Shown in pieces: positions 21,300-31,221 of a stretch of DNA of 64,000 nt (the first letter of the stretch is position 1; every line of letters starts with the position of its first letter). Location of the stretch: positions 43,869,464 through 43,933,463 of the forward strand of contig NC_085138.1 of assembly GCF_035046485.1 (NCBI RefSeq), read 5' to 3'. This stretch comes from Aedes albopictus. Lineage: Eukaryota; Arthropoda; Insecta; Diptera; Culicidae. Under the pieces are notes generated by a model. The model did no database searches, was not told the origin of the DNA, and worked only from the letters and a program-made list of their open reading frames with translations. A program made the translations under genes and the position numbers.

Positions 21300-22225
21300 A
21301 AATAAAAACATTAAACAAATAGCGTTTATTAGCTTCAGTTTATCCAAGAATCCGTATTCGTGCATAATCTGCCATAGCTGTTCTCGATCGATTGTATCAT
21401 ACGCCGATTTGAAATCGATGAACAAGTGATGTGTGGGCACGTTGTATTCGCGGCATTTCTGCAACACCTGACGGATGGCGAACATCTGGTCCGTTGTAGC
21501 GCGTTCACCCATAAATCCAGCCTTATATTGCCCCACGAACTCTCTTGCAATCGGTGGTAGATGGCGGCTTAAAATTTGAGGGAGTTCCTTGTAGGCAGCG
21601 CTCAGTTGTGTGATCGCGCGATAGTTGCCGCAATCCAACTTATTGCCCTTTTTGTAGATGGGACACACGATACCTTCAATCCACTCCTCCGGGAATACTT
21701 ACTCCTACCAAATCTTGGTAATGACCCAGTGTAGTGCTCTCACCAGTGCTTCTCCACCGTGTTTTAGTAACTCGTTTGGTAGTTGATCTGCTCCAGCGGC
21801 TTTGTTACTTTTCAACCGGCTAACCTCCTATTCAATCTCTTGGAGGTTAGGGGCTGGAAATCTTTCATTCTGCGCACGTACTCCTAGATCGGTTACCCCA
21901 CCACCATCGGTGCTTGCCACGTCGTCATTAAGGTGTTCATCGTAATGCTGCCGCCACCTATCGATCACCTCACACTCGCTCTTGGGAATATTCCCGGCAC
22001 ATGTCGGCTTGTGGCACAAAGCATCTGCGCAAGCGGTTCAGCTTCTCGTAGAACTTTCGTGTGTCCTTTGCGCGGTACAGCTCTTCCATCGCTTCACGAT
22101 CTCCTTCTTTCTGCTGGCGCTTCTTCATCCGGAAGACTGAGTTCTGCCTGTTCTGTAACGTGCCTCATTCGCTCTCGTACGGCGTTGCAGCATTCTCGCT
22201 CATGCTTCATTCTTCTCGTTTGATG
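21300..22225 (-). pseudogene. Truncated RTE-type retrotransposon fragment
   Basis: A minus-strand fragment of a relative of the 16490-19706 element. Reading from 22225 down to 21300 it covers the linker (RKFYEKLNR-like), the AAGADQLPNELLK-like region, CPIYKKGNKLDCGNYRAIT, GERATTDQMFAIRQVLQKC and motif A FIDFKSAYDTIDREQLW, then stops before RT motifs B and C. Several frames are needed to follow it, and in-frame stops are present (for example in the linker near 21830), so it is dead. Both the endonuclease and the catalytic FADD are absent. Divergence indicates a different subfamily from the two other copies. Confidence 0.82.
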
Positions 22226-22744
22226 ATGATGATGATTGATCGATTGATAACCCTCCTAAAGTGTTAGGATTTACGCACCGCGATGGCGTACTGCACGTCC
22301 AGCGTGCCTGTCTGGATCATATTGACTCCAATAACCTACCATAGGGTTAAGATCAATTACCATTTCCGAGAACAACCTGGAGTATACGTCACTGAATCTG
22401 CTAGCGTTATCGGGTATTGTGTATTCTGAATAAGGTTTAACCTCACATAGGCTCAGGAAAGCGTGTTCTATCAATTGATGAGAATCAATAAGCGTAACCA
22501 GTTGTCCCTACGACGGTTATGATTAAGGTTGATACTCGTACGAATATCACTCGAAGAATCTACATGTGAAATCGTGAATATTCGCACAGCTTCATTTTTG
22601 TGTTAATGCTTTGCAAATGCTTTGCTGAATAATAATATTATTGGCCTTCGAAGGAGCTGTATCAAAGAATCTTCATGCGTAAACTAGCATTAATAAGCTT
22701 CATCTTTATGTACATATGTTTTAGGGTTTTTGACGATGTAGTTC
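22226..22744. other. Unassigned sequence with a short GAT microsatellite
   Basis: Begins with (GAT)n at 22222-22234. A 67-codon minus-strand frame (22271-22474) has no recognised family. Nothing else is seen. Confidence 0.35.
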
Positions 22745-22876
22745 ATGGATTTTTGCCTTTCTCGTACACTAAGTGTACCGGAAAGGCTATATGTTCACTC
22801 CAAAAATGACTTTTTGATAGAAGGCCCGGAGGGTCAAGTCACATATACCAATCAACTCAGCTCGACGAATTGAGGT

Positions 22877-22928
22877 GATGTCTGTGTGTGTGTATGTGTG
22901 TGTGTGTATGTGTGTGTGTGTGTGTGTG
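22877..22928. repeat. TG-rich microsatellite
   Basis: (TG)n with TATG interruptions. The equivalent position in the other family copy (48121-48175) also has a TG tract, so it belongs to the element. Confidence 0.85.
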
Positions 22929-23094
22929 GACAAAAAAACTCACATCACTTTTTGGCAGTAAACCTCAACCGATTTTAATGACCGACGGTTCATTCGACGG
23001 GGAATCTGGTCCCATTGTTTCCTATTGAAAATGGTTCGGATCGGTCTAGCCGTTCCGGAGATATGGCCATTTAGGTGTTCCGGAACGGTACCCC

Positions 23095-24440
23095 AGTAAG
23101 CGGCCAGATATGAAAATGCAACAAACCCATGCATGTGACACATCAAACCACGGCATTTTCGATAACCTGATGAGCGGTAAGCAGGAAAATTGTCTCTGAC
23201 CATTTCTGAACCGGTAATGTTCCGGAACCGGTTCCGGACATCCCGCCGGAAGTGGCCAAATATAAAAGTGAAAAAAACACATGCATGCGACACATCAAAC
23301 CGCGGCATTTTCGATAACCTGATGAGCGGTAAGCAGGAAAATTGTCTCTGATCGTATCTGAACCGGTAATGTTCCGGAACCGGTTCCGGACATTCCGCCG
23401 GAAGTGGCCAGATAAAAAAGTGAAACAAACCCATGCATGCGACACATCAAACCACGGCATTTTCAATAATCTGATGAGCGGTAAGCAGGAAAATAGTCTC
23501 AGACCATATCTGAACCGGTATTGTTCCGGAACCGGTTCTGGGTGTCCCGCCGGAAGTGGCCAAATATAAAAGTGGAACAAACCCATGCATGCGACACATC
23601 AAAACACGGAATTTTCGGTAATCTGATGACCGGTAAGCAGGAAAATTGTCTCAGACCATACCTCACCCCGTATGTTCCGGAACCGGTTCCGGACATCACG
23701 CCGGAAGTGGCCAAATATAAAAGTGAAACAAACCCATGCATGCGACACATCGAACCACGGAATTTTCGAAAATCTGATGAGCGGTAAGCAGGAAAATAAT
23801 TTTAGACCATATCTGAACCGGTAGGGTTCCGGAACCGGTTCTGGGTATCCCGCCGGAAGAGGCCAAATATAAAAGTGATTCAAACTCATGCATGCGACAC
23901 ATCAAACCACGACATTTTCGATAACCTGATGAACAATTAGCAGGAAAATAGTCTCAGACCATATCTGAACCGGTAATGTTCCGGAATCGGATCCAAGTAT
24001 CCTGCCGAAATGGTCAAATCTTAAAGTGAACCAAACCCATACATGTGTCACATCAAAGAGCGGCTTTTTCGATTACCTAATGAACGGCCAGCAAATATTT
24101 CGGAATCGGTTTTGAGTGGCCGGAAGTGGCCATATGTAAAAGTGATCCAAATCGAGGCATGTGACACATCAAATCGTAGCTTTTGCGATAACCTGATGAA
24201 CGGTTAGCAAGAAAGTAGCCTTAGATCACATTAGAAACAACTGGTAGTGTTCCAAAACCGGTTCCGAGTGTCCCGCCGGAATTGTCATACCATGCATGCG
24301 ACACATCATTTTGCAGCGTTTTTGGTAACCCGATGAACAGTTAACAAGAAAATAGTGTCAGACCATATTTGGTACAACCGGTAGTTACCCGGAACCGGAT
24401 CCGGGTAGTAAAATGTAAATTTTAACCTAACTCATGGATG
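23095..24440. repeat. 152-bp satellite array, about nine units
   Basis: The landmark 'catcaaacc' recurs at 23141, 23293, 23445, 23597, 23748, 23900 and 24051 (period 151-152 bp), then in shortened units at 24167 and 24303. The early units contain TCCGGAACCGGTTCCGGA, an 18-bp perfect palindrome, which decays toward the right. Minus-strand frames of 70-164 codons arise from the repeat and are not genes. Confidence 0.9.
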
Positions 24441-25080
24441 TGGTACCGTCAGTGGGGGTGTCATTGGCCCTAAATTGCATAGTCCTTCCTTTTATAAGTC
24501 GTTACAACAATATTTTAGCTCTAAATTAACATTAAATTTCGTATACTCGTTCATTTAGGTATAACTCAGGACTAGTGTAGATATAAATGCTCTAAAATGT
24601 ATTTTGACGATGTTGTAGCCTAATTAAAATTGGCCCAACTTAACCCCTTCTAGGGGGTGACATTGATCTAATAAACATTAAAAATCAAACAAAATTGTTC
24701 AATTTCACAAAATATTGATGGCCAATCAAAAATATTGAATATATTGATACTTACGCACAACTGATTAGTGTTAAATCCTTTTAAAATAGCTTCACAGACA
24801 AATAAACGTAAAAATTGAACAACATTGATTGTCATCCATCAACGATGCTGCGCCGCTATTTTTCAGCTATGACTCAAATTGAACGTACATGACATTATTG
24901 TTTACGAAATATGAGTGTCGAATAAAAAAACGCATTAGATATTGAACATTGAAAATCCCTCACAGTAAATTTCTGGCTACGTCATAGTATCAAAAAAAAA
25001 GTCAGTTTCGTTCATTTAATTCATATTTTTTCCTAAAACATTTCATTGGGCCACAGATGTTTTGGTGGGGGCCGCCACCT

Positions 25081-25101
25081 CAAAAAGGTTGGGAACCACT
25101 G
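25081..25101 (-). mobile_element. hAT-like terminus, isolated
   Basis: The complement reads CAGTGGTTCCCAACCTTTTT, a terminus typical of many hAT transposons. I find no partner terminus, so this is an end fragment. Confidence 0.45.
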
Positions 25102-25290
25102 TCTTATATTGTCTGAATATCGGATGTCATGCTATAGCATTTTATAAAATGTATCCATATTGAGTAGATTAAGCAGTTTTCATTTTGTATTTATGTCAAT
25201 GTCATCTACATGTCGCTTAAGTTTTGTCGAAAGGATATTTTAAAGCACGAGAAAGGCACCATCACCGCTAGGTGGATTAATTCGGGTTTT

Positions 25291-25493
25291 TTTCATAAAT
25301 TTCCCCTGAGAAGTTCATTGTGATTTCTACAAAAACTCCTCCAGGGGTTACTCGAAGAGTTCAGTTCCTCAAGGGATTCCTCTGAAAAATCAATTCCGGC
25401 TGAATGTACTTCTTTTATTCTTGCAGGAATTTCTCCATAAATTCTTACATTTAGGGATTCTTGTAGAAATGCTTACATGAATTACTATATAGA
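25291..25493. repeat. Short degenerate minisatellite stretch
   Basis: Imperfect 'ctccagggattcctctg' type units between the satellite element and the foldback element. Confidence 0.5.
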
Positions 25494-25815
25494 TTAACCT
25501 TCATCCAGCCAACGTACATTTTCCACCTTCGGAAAAGGACAAAAATGGTCGCAACTTTTTTGTTTTTCGATGGGTTTTGATGAAATTTTCACAACTTCCC
25601 GAAAAACTCTTCTAGTTTATGATGCCGGGAACATGGGTGCCTGGTCCACATGGTTCCGGAGTTATTCCGGATTGTCTTGGGGTACCAAAATTGGCCACCT
25701 ACTTTGCGCAGCGTATATCTCAAGATCCCGATGAGGTAGAAGTATAGTGTCTTCGGCGAATTTGTTCAGCAGGTTAATAACTAACTGGCAACGGCAACTT
25801 TGGTTCGCGATTCGG

Positions 25816-26251
25816 CCGCTAGGCGGCGCCAGTGTCAAAAATGTTCAAATCCTCATATCTCAGAAACCTGATAAGATAGAATGATGCTGTCTTCGGCAAA
25901 ATTCTTCAGCTAGCTCAGGACTACCTGATAGTAAAGTCTTTGGTTTGGGATTTATCCGCTAGGTGGCGCATTGTGTCTGAAAAATTCAAACACGTGTATC
26001 TCGATATCCTAATGAGGTACAAGCATGCCGTTTTCAGCAAAGTTGTTCAGCAGGCTAAGAACTATCTGGCAATGGCGTCTTTGGTTCGAGATTCGTCCGC
26101 TAGGTGGCACCAGAGTCAAAGATCTTCAAACTTCTATATCTCAGAATCCTGAAAAGATAGAAGGATGCCGCCTTCAACAAAGTTCTTCATCAAGCTAAAA
26201 ACTGTCTGATAGTTGAGTCTTTGATTCGTGATTTATTCGCTAGATGGCACC
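25816..26251 (+). promoter_or_regulatory. Cluster of four CTCF-like motifs, forward
   Basis: Motifs recur about every 140 bp: 25816-25830 (CCGCTAGGCGGCGCC), 25957-25970 (CCGCTAGGTGGCGC), 26097-26110 (CCGCTAGGTGGCAC) and 26237-26251 (weaker, TCGCTAGATGGCACC). They resemble the CTCF consensus CCASYAGRKGGCRS. Resemblance is all the sequence shows; binding is inferred. Confidence 0.45.
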
Positions 26252-26257
26252 TTTTTT

Positions 26258-26605
26258 TTCTTCCGGGAATGTCTCTGGGAATTTCTATAGGAACTCTTCC
26301 GGGAGTTTTTCCAGAAATTTCTCGGGAATTCCACTGGGAGCTTATCCAAGAATTCCACTGGGAATTCCTCATGAACTTCCTTCAGTAATTTCTTCAGGAA
26401 ATCTTCCAGAAATTCTTCTAGGAGACATCCTCCAGAAGTTCCTCCGGGAAATCCTCTAGGAAATCCTCCAGGAATTCCTCCGGGCATTCCTCCGGAAATT
26501 TTCCCAGGATTTCATCTAGGACTCTTATCAGGAACTCCTTCAGGAGTTCCTTCAGCAATTTCTGTAGGAATTCTTCTGGGATTTTTTCCAGGAATTCCTC
26601 CGGAC
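26258..26605. repeat. ~15-bp minisatellite, left of the Penelope-like pair
   Basis: Units such as 'ccgggaatttctcca', continuing beyond the pair at 28158. The frames it opens encode nonsense repeats. Confidence 0.75.
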
Positions 26606-26683
26606 ACACACAATACGCGACGCGACACAAGACAACACTTATCGTTCTTACAATCGTCAAGAAAAGATTTAAAAAATTACCTT

Positions 26684-26727
26684 TTGTCGACCGGTTTCGG
26701 GCGAGATCTAGCCCATCTTCAGGACAA
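26684..26727 (-). ncRNA. Hammerhead-ribozyme-like motif, minus copy
   Basis: Identical to the motif described for 27993-28036, on the opposite strand, 60 bp past the endonuclease stop. Confidence 0.6.
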
Positions 26728-26786
26728 TGTCCGACTGACTGCGGTGTGTTCGTACGTTGTTCGTATACGTCCAAAAGAAGAGAAAT

Positions 26787-27306
26787 TTACTCTATCGTCA
26801 AGTCTGCTAGGTCGAAGAGACACGATGCGATGGGAGGGTCATCCTCATTCATCAATTGCTTTTTCGACCCTGTGATGAACATGGACTCCCATGCATTCAA
26901 ATGCGAAGATTTGTTGACACATTTGAGCAGTTTCGCTTCTTCCCAGTTGATGTTGTGATTACTGCTCGCTGTATGAACTGCCACGCTGGATTCGTTTTGT
27001 TTGTTTGTGTCAACGGCATTCCTATGTTCCCTGATTCTGGTTTTGAATTTCCGGCGTGTCTGACCTATGTAGACAGCTGGACAGTCCCTGCATGGAATTT
27101 CATAAATTCCTGACTGCTCATCCGGGGGAACCTTATCCTTCAGATTGCATAGTAGTTCACGTAACGTGTTGGCGCTTTTGTGCACTACTTGCAATCCATG
27201 TCGTTGAAGCTTCGATTTTATTGGGTTGGTTACTTTAGGGTAGAACGGTAGGCTAATCCTTTTTGTTTGTCCTGCTATTGGCTCCAGCGTTGTTATGTTC
27301 TGACGG
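26787..27306 (-). pseudogene. Penelope-like element GIY-YIG endonuclease, minus copy (truncated)
   Basis: The C-terminal endonuclease domain of a Penelope-like element reverse transcriptase-endonuclease, which would cleave target DNA. Visible motifs are GIY-(10 residues)-YIG in SGIYEIPCRDCPAVYIGQT, followed by RRKFKTRIREHRNAV and the WEEAKLL helix with a conserved glutamate. A CX2C pair (CRDC) sits between GIY and YIG, as in Penelope-like elements. There is no ATG; the frame is open into the truncation point at ~27306, so it is a fragment of a larger protein. Its protein sequence is identical to that of the plus copy. Confidence 0.85.
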
Positions 27307-27933
27307 CGTAGAATTCAAGGAAGAACAGAATCGAATTTACGCTGCAGCCGAGGTCAATGGATACAACCGAACTTTCGTAGACAAATTCTACAAAAACACA
27401 AACGCAAAAAACACCGTCAGAACATAACAACGCTGGAGCCAATAGCAGGACAAACAAAAAGGATTAGCCTACCGTTCTACCCTAAAGTAACCAACCCAAT
27501 AAAATCGAAGCTTCAACGACATGGATTGCAAGTAGTGCACAAAAGCGCCAACACGTTACGTGAACTACTATGCAATCTGAAGGATAAGGTTCCCCCGGAT
27601 GAGCAGTCAGGAATTTATGAAATTCCATGCAGGGACTGTCCAGCTGTCTACATAGGTCAGACACGCCGGAAATTCAAAACCAGAATCAGGGAACATAGGA
27701 ATGCCGTTGACACAAACAAACAAAACGAATCCAGCGTGGCAGTTCATACAGCGAGCAGTAATCACAACATCAACTGGGAAGAAGCGAAACTGCTCAAATG
27801 TGTCAACAAATCTTCGCATTTGAATGCATGGGAGTCCATGTTCATCACAGGGTCGAAAAAGCAATTGATGAATGAGGATGACCCTCCCATCGCATCGTGT
27901 CTCTTCGACCTAGCAGACTTGACGATAGAGTAA
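27307..27933 (+). pseudogene. Penelope-like element GIY-YIG endonuclease, plus copy (truncated)
   Basis: Same domain as the minus copy, ending at a TAA at 27931-27933. It extends ~105 bp further upstream, where another frame reads GYNRTFVDKFYKNTNAKN, resembling the end of the RT-to-endonuclease linker. That frame meets a stop near 27426, so a one-base shift separates it from the endonuclease frame (which reads ITTLEPIAGQTKRISLPFYP). The RT is absent. The copy is therefore 5'-truncated and probably frameshifted, and cannot move by itself. Confidence 0.85.
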
Positions 27934-27992
27934 ATTTCTCTTCTTTTGGACGTATACGAACAACGTACGAACACACCGCAGTCAGTCGGACA

Positions 27993-28036
27993 TTGTCCTG
28001 AAGATGGGCTAGATCTCGCCCGAAACCGGTCGACAA
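27993..28036 (+). ncRNA. Hammerhead-ribozyme-like motif in the Penelope-like 3' region
   Basis: The order of a type I hammerhead is present. Stem I is TTGTC (27993-27997) pairing with GACAA (28032-28036). The core CTGAAGA (27998-28004) fits CUGANGA. Stem II is GGGC (28006-28009) with GCCC (28018-28021). GAAA follows (28022-28025), then a minimal helix III (CCGG) and UC, with predicted cleavage after 28031. Penelope-like elements are known to carry minimal hammerheads with a tiny helix III. Activity is inferred. Confidence 0.65.
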
Positions 28037-28157
28037 AAGGTAATTTTTTAAATCTTTTCTTGACGATTGTAAGAACGATAAGTGTTGTCTTGTGTCGCGT
28101 CGCGTATTGTGTGTGTCGTGAAGTTCTTACGTTAGTGCAACTGTAAAGTAAATTGTG

Positions 28158-29880
28158 ATTCCTCCGGACTTTTTTCCAAGATTTTCTCCGGAAATTTCAC
28201 TGAGAATTTCTCCAGGAATTCGCCCATGGGTGCCTCCGGGCATTTTTCCAGGAATTCCTCCGGGATGTTCTATAGGAATTCCTCCAAGAATTTCTCTAGG
28301 AATTTCTCTGGGAATTTTTCCAGGAGTTTCTCCAGGAATATATCCGGGAGTTTTCTAAGGAAACCTGTCGTTTTTTTTTTCAAGAAAAAAATCTGGGAAT
28401 TTCTCCAGGAATTTCTTCAGGGATTCCTGGATCCCGGAAAAAAAAAACTCTTCCAGGGTTTTTTTTTTCACAAAACCCTCGAGAACTTTTCCCGGAATTC
28501 CTCTAGGACTTCCTTTACGAATACCTCCGGGAATTTATCCAGGAATGGTTTTGGGATTTTTTTTTTGAAATCTTCCAGAAAATCCTCCGGGAATTCTTTC
28601 AGGAATTCCTCCGGGGAATCTTCTTAAATTCTACCGGGAATTTTTAAAGGAAATCTTCGGGATTTTCTCAGGAAATCCTCTGGGAATTTCACCAAGTATT
28701 CCTCTGAGAATCCCTCTAGGATTTCCTCCGGGAATTCCTCAGGAAATTTCTCTAGGTATTCCTCCGATAATTTCTCCAGCAATTCCTCTGGAAAATTCTT
28801 CAGGGAATACTCCTTCCTGGGGGATTCCCCGAAGGAAATTTCTGGAAGAATATATGAAGGAATCCCCTGAGGGAATTCCTGGAGGTATCCCCGGCATAAT
28901 TCCTGGAGAAATATCCGAAAGAATTCCTGGAAATAATCTGGGGAAATTGCTGAAGAAATCAGTGGAGGATTTGCTGATGGGAGTCTTAGAAGAATTCCCG
29001 GAGAAATTTCCTTGAAGGAGTCGTATAGAAATTCCTAGTGGAATTCCAGGAAAAATTTTGAAAGGATTTCCTGGAGAAATTCCTAGTGGAATTTCTGTAG
29101 AAATTCCTGGGCGAATTTCCAGAGACATTCCCGAAGGAAATCCAGGAAAAATTCCCGGCGAAATTCCTGGAGAAAACAAAGGAGGAAGTCCTAGAGAAAT
29201 TCCCAGAGGAATTCCTGGAGTAATTCCCAGAGGAAATGCTGGAGAAATTCTCAGAGGATTTTCTGAAAAAAAAATCACGGAAGACTGAGTGGATTTTTTG
29301 AAAACCGGAAGTTTTCCTGAAGAAATTCCCGGAGGAATTTCTGGGGGAATTCCCGGAGGGATTCCTGAAAGAATTTCTGGAGAATTTCCCGGAAAATTTC
29401 TGGAAGAAATTTCCGAAGTAATTCCTGGCGGATTTTCTGAAGAAATTCCCGAAGGAATTACCGAAGACATTTCCGGAGATATTCCTGGAGGAACTCCTAG
29501 AAAAACTCTCGGAGAAATCCATCCTGGTGAAATTCTTGAAAGAATTCCTGAGGAAAATCCCGGAGCAATTCATGGAGTAATTCCCGGAGGAACTCATGGA
29601 GGTATTATTGGGAAAATTCTCTGAGGAAATCCGGAGGAATTTCAGGAGAACTCCTGGAGAAATCCCCAGAATAATTCCTGGGGATATTACCGAAGGAATT
29701 CGTGAAGGAAGCTCCGTAGGAGTTCCTGATGTTGGTCCCAGAGGAAATCCTGGAAAAAATTCCGGAAGAATTCCCGGAGACATTTCCAAAGGGATTCATA
29801 GAGAAATTCCCGGAGAAATTTCCTGGAAAAATTCCCGGAAGAGTTCCAGTACAAATTCCCGGAAGAAAAAACGGAGTATT
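28158..29880. repeat. ~15-bp minisatellite, right of the Penelope-like pair
   Basis: Units read 'ccgggaatttctcca' up to about 28820 and then flip to the complementary 'ggaattcccggagaa'. Frames of up to 267 codons (for example 28986-29789 on -) translate to IPPGISPEI-type pentads and are repeat artefacts. Confidence 0.82.
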
Positions 29881-30060
29881 ATTGTGGTGTGACAAAATTT
29901 GTCTGCAGGGGGTCAGAGACGGTGTAGTGAATAACCTAGCGCATAAATCACGAATCAAAGACTCAGACAGTTTTTAGCTTGCTAAAGAATTTTGTTGAGG
30001 ACGGCACCATTCTATCTTATCAGGATTCTGAGATATAGATGTTTGAAGATTTTTTACCCT

Positions 30061-30496
30061 GGCGCCACCTAGCGGATGATTCTCAAACCAAAGACTTTAC
30101 TATCAGATAGTTCTGAGTTTGCTGAAGAATTTTGCCGAAGACAGCATCATTCTATCTTATCAGGTTTCTGAGATATGAGGATTTGAACATTTTTGACACT
30201 GGCGCCGCCTAGCGGCCGAATCGCGAACCAAAGCCGCCGTTGCCAGATAGTTCTTAGCCTGCTGAACAACTTTGCTGAAAACGGCATGCTTGTACCTCAT
30301 TAGGATATCGAGATATACGTGTTTGAATTTTTCAGACACAATGCGCCACCTAGCGGATAAATCCCAAACCAAAGACTTTACTATCAGGTAGTCCTGAGCT
30401 AGCTGAAGAATTTTGCCGAAGACAGCATCATTCTATCTTATCAGGTTTCTGAGATATGAGGATTTGAACATTTTTGACACTGGCGCCGCCTAGCGG
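30061..30496 (-). promoter_or_regulatory. Cluster of four CTCF-like motifs, reverse
   Basis: Mirror images of the left-arm motifs lie at 30061-30075, 30201-30215, 30343-30356 and 30482-30496, each reading GCGCC(A/G)CCTAGCGG on +. A fifth, degenerate unit lies at ~29935. Together with the left arm the two clusters face each other. Confidence 0.45.
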
Positions 30497-30830
30497 CCGA
30501 ATCGCAAACCAAAGTCGCCGTTGTCAGTTAGTTATTAACCTGCTGAACAAATTCGCCGAAGACACTATACTTCTACCTCATCGGGATCTTGAGATATGCG
30601 CTGCGCAAAGTAGGTGGCCAATTTTGGTATCCCAAGACAATCCGGAATAACTCCGGAACCATGTGGACCAGGCACCCATGTTCCCGGCATCATAAACTAG
30701 AAAAGTTTTTCGGGAAGTTGTGAAAATTTCATCGAAATCCATCGAAAAACAAAAAAGTTATGGCCATTTTTGTGCTTTTCCGAAGGTAGAAAATGTACGT
30801 TGGCTGGATGAAGGTTAACTCAGAAATTGG

Positions 30831-31221
30831 AAATTTTTCTTCCGGATTTCTCCTAGGATCCCAAATGACATTTCTCCTGGAGTTTCTCCAAGTATTCCTC
30901 GAGAGATTCCTTCAGAAATTTCTCCTCGGATGTCTTCAGGCATCTTTCAGAAATTATTCCACAGATTTCCCCCAGGATTCATTCAGGATTTTTCATTAGG
31001 ATTTCTCCAGGAGTTCATCAAGAAAGTTTCTCAGAAGATTCTTTCATGTAGCCACTCCTCCACGTGTCGCTCCAGAAGTGCCTCCAAGTAAATCTCCTGA
31101 GATTCCTTTGCGGATTCTTTTACAAATTCCTCCAAGGCTTGCTTCCGATATTAATACATGTGCGTCATTTACTTATTCAGAAACTTCTTCAGAAATCTCT
31201 TCAGCGACACCCCAGGAATTT
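30831..31221. repeat. Degenerate ~15-bp minisatellite
   Basis: Imperfect 'ttctccaggatttcc' units between the foldback element and the next transposon. Confidence 0.6.

Larger units (their letters stand above)
22745..25290 (+). mobile_element. Satellite-bearing repeat element (tttgcctttctcgtacac family), copy 1
   Basis: The left end reads 'tttttgcctttctcgtacac' and the right end 'gagaaaggcaccatcacc' then 'aggtggattaattcgggt'. The same two ends bound a second copy at 47995-50600. GCCTTTCTCGT is shared by both ends in inverted orientation. After a TG microsatellite (22877-22928) comes the block 'atggttcggatcggtc', then a 152-bp satellite, then AT-rich sequence with a hAT-like terminus (25081-25101). 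No protein is encoded; class unknown. Confidence 0.7.
26606..28157. mobile_element. Inverted pair of 5'-truncated Penelope-like element copies
   Basis: Two apparently identical ~700-bp copies lie head to head: minus at 26606-27306 and plus at ~27412-28157, separated by a 105-bp spacer that belongs only to the plus copy. Each holds the GIY-YIG endonuclease domain and 3' region of a Penelope-like element; the RT is missing. ATTCCTCCGGAC occurs at 26594-26605 and 28158-28169 and may be a 12-bp target-site duplication, though it also matches the local repeat unit. Confidence 0.8.
25498..30814. mobile_element. 5.3-kb foldback element with TTAA target-site duplication
   Basis: Both ends read CCTTCATCCAGCCAACGTAC inward, and TTAA flanks the element at 25494-25497 and 30815-30818. 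The left arm (25498-26256) and right arm (29935-30814) are inverted copies built from ~140-bp units. The middle is ~15-bp minisatellite, also largely inverted between the sides, with a Penelope-like pair nested at 26606-28157. TTAA duplication suggests piggyBac- or Kolobok-type mobilisation; no transposase is encoded here. Confidence 0.82.

Noticed and set aside
22940..23905. Minus-strand ORFs of 70-164 codons with FHFYIWPLPAG-type repeats
   Set aside because: They are read-through of the 152-bp satellite; the period is not a multiple of three and the peptides recur in different frames.
23095..24440. CRISPR-like regular array
   Set aside because: The whole 152-bp unit repeats without unique spacers; this is a eukaryotic satellite.
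22745..25290. Helitron
   Set aside because: I find no TC start with CTRR and hairpin at the end, and the ends are inverted-like; left unclassified.
28739..29789. ORFs of 243 and 267 codons on the minus strand
   Set aside because: They translate the ~15-bp minisatellite into IPPGISPEI-type pentads and switch frame with each indel.
25498..30814. LTR retrotransposon with long terminal repeats
   Set aside because: The terminal arms are inverted, not direct, and no gag-pol or primer-binding site is seen.
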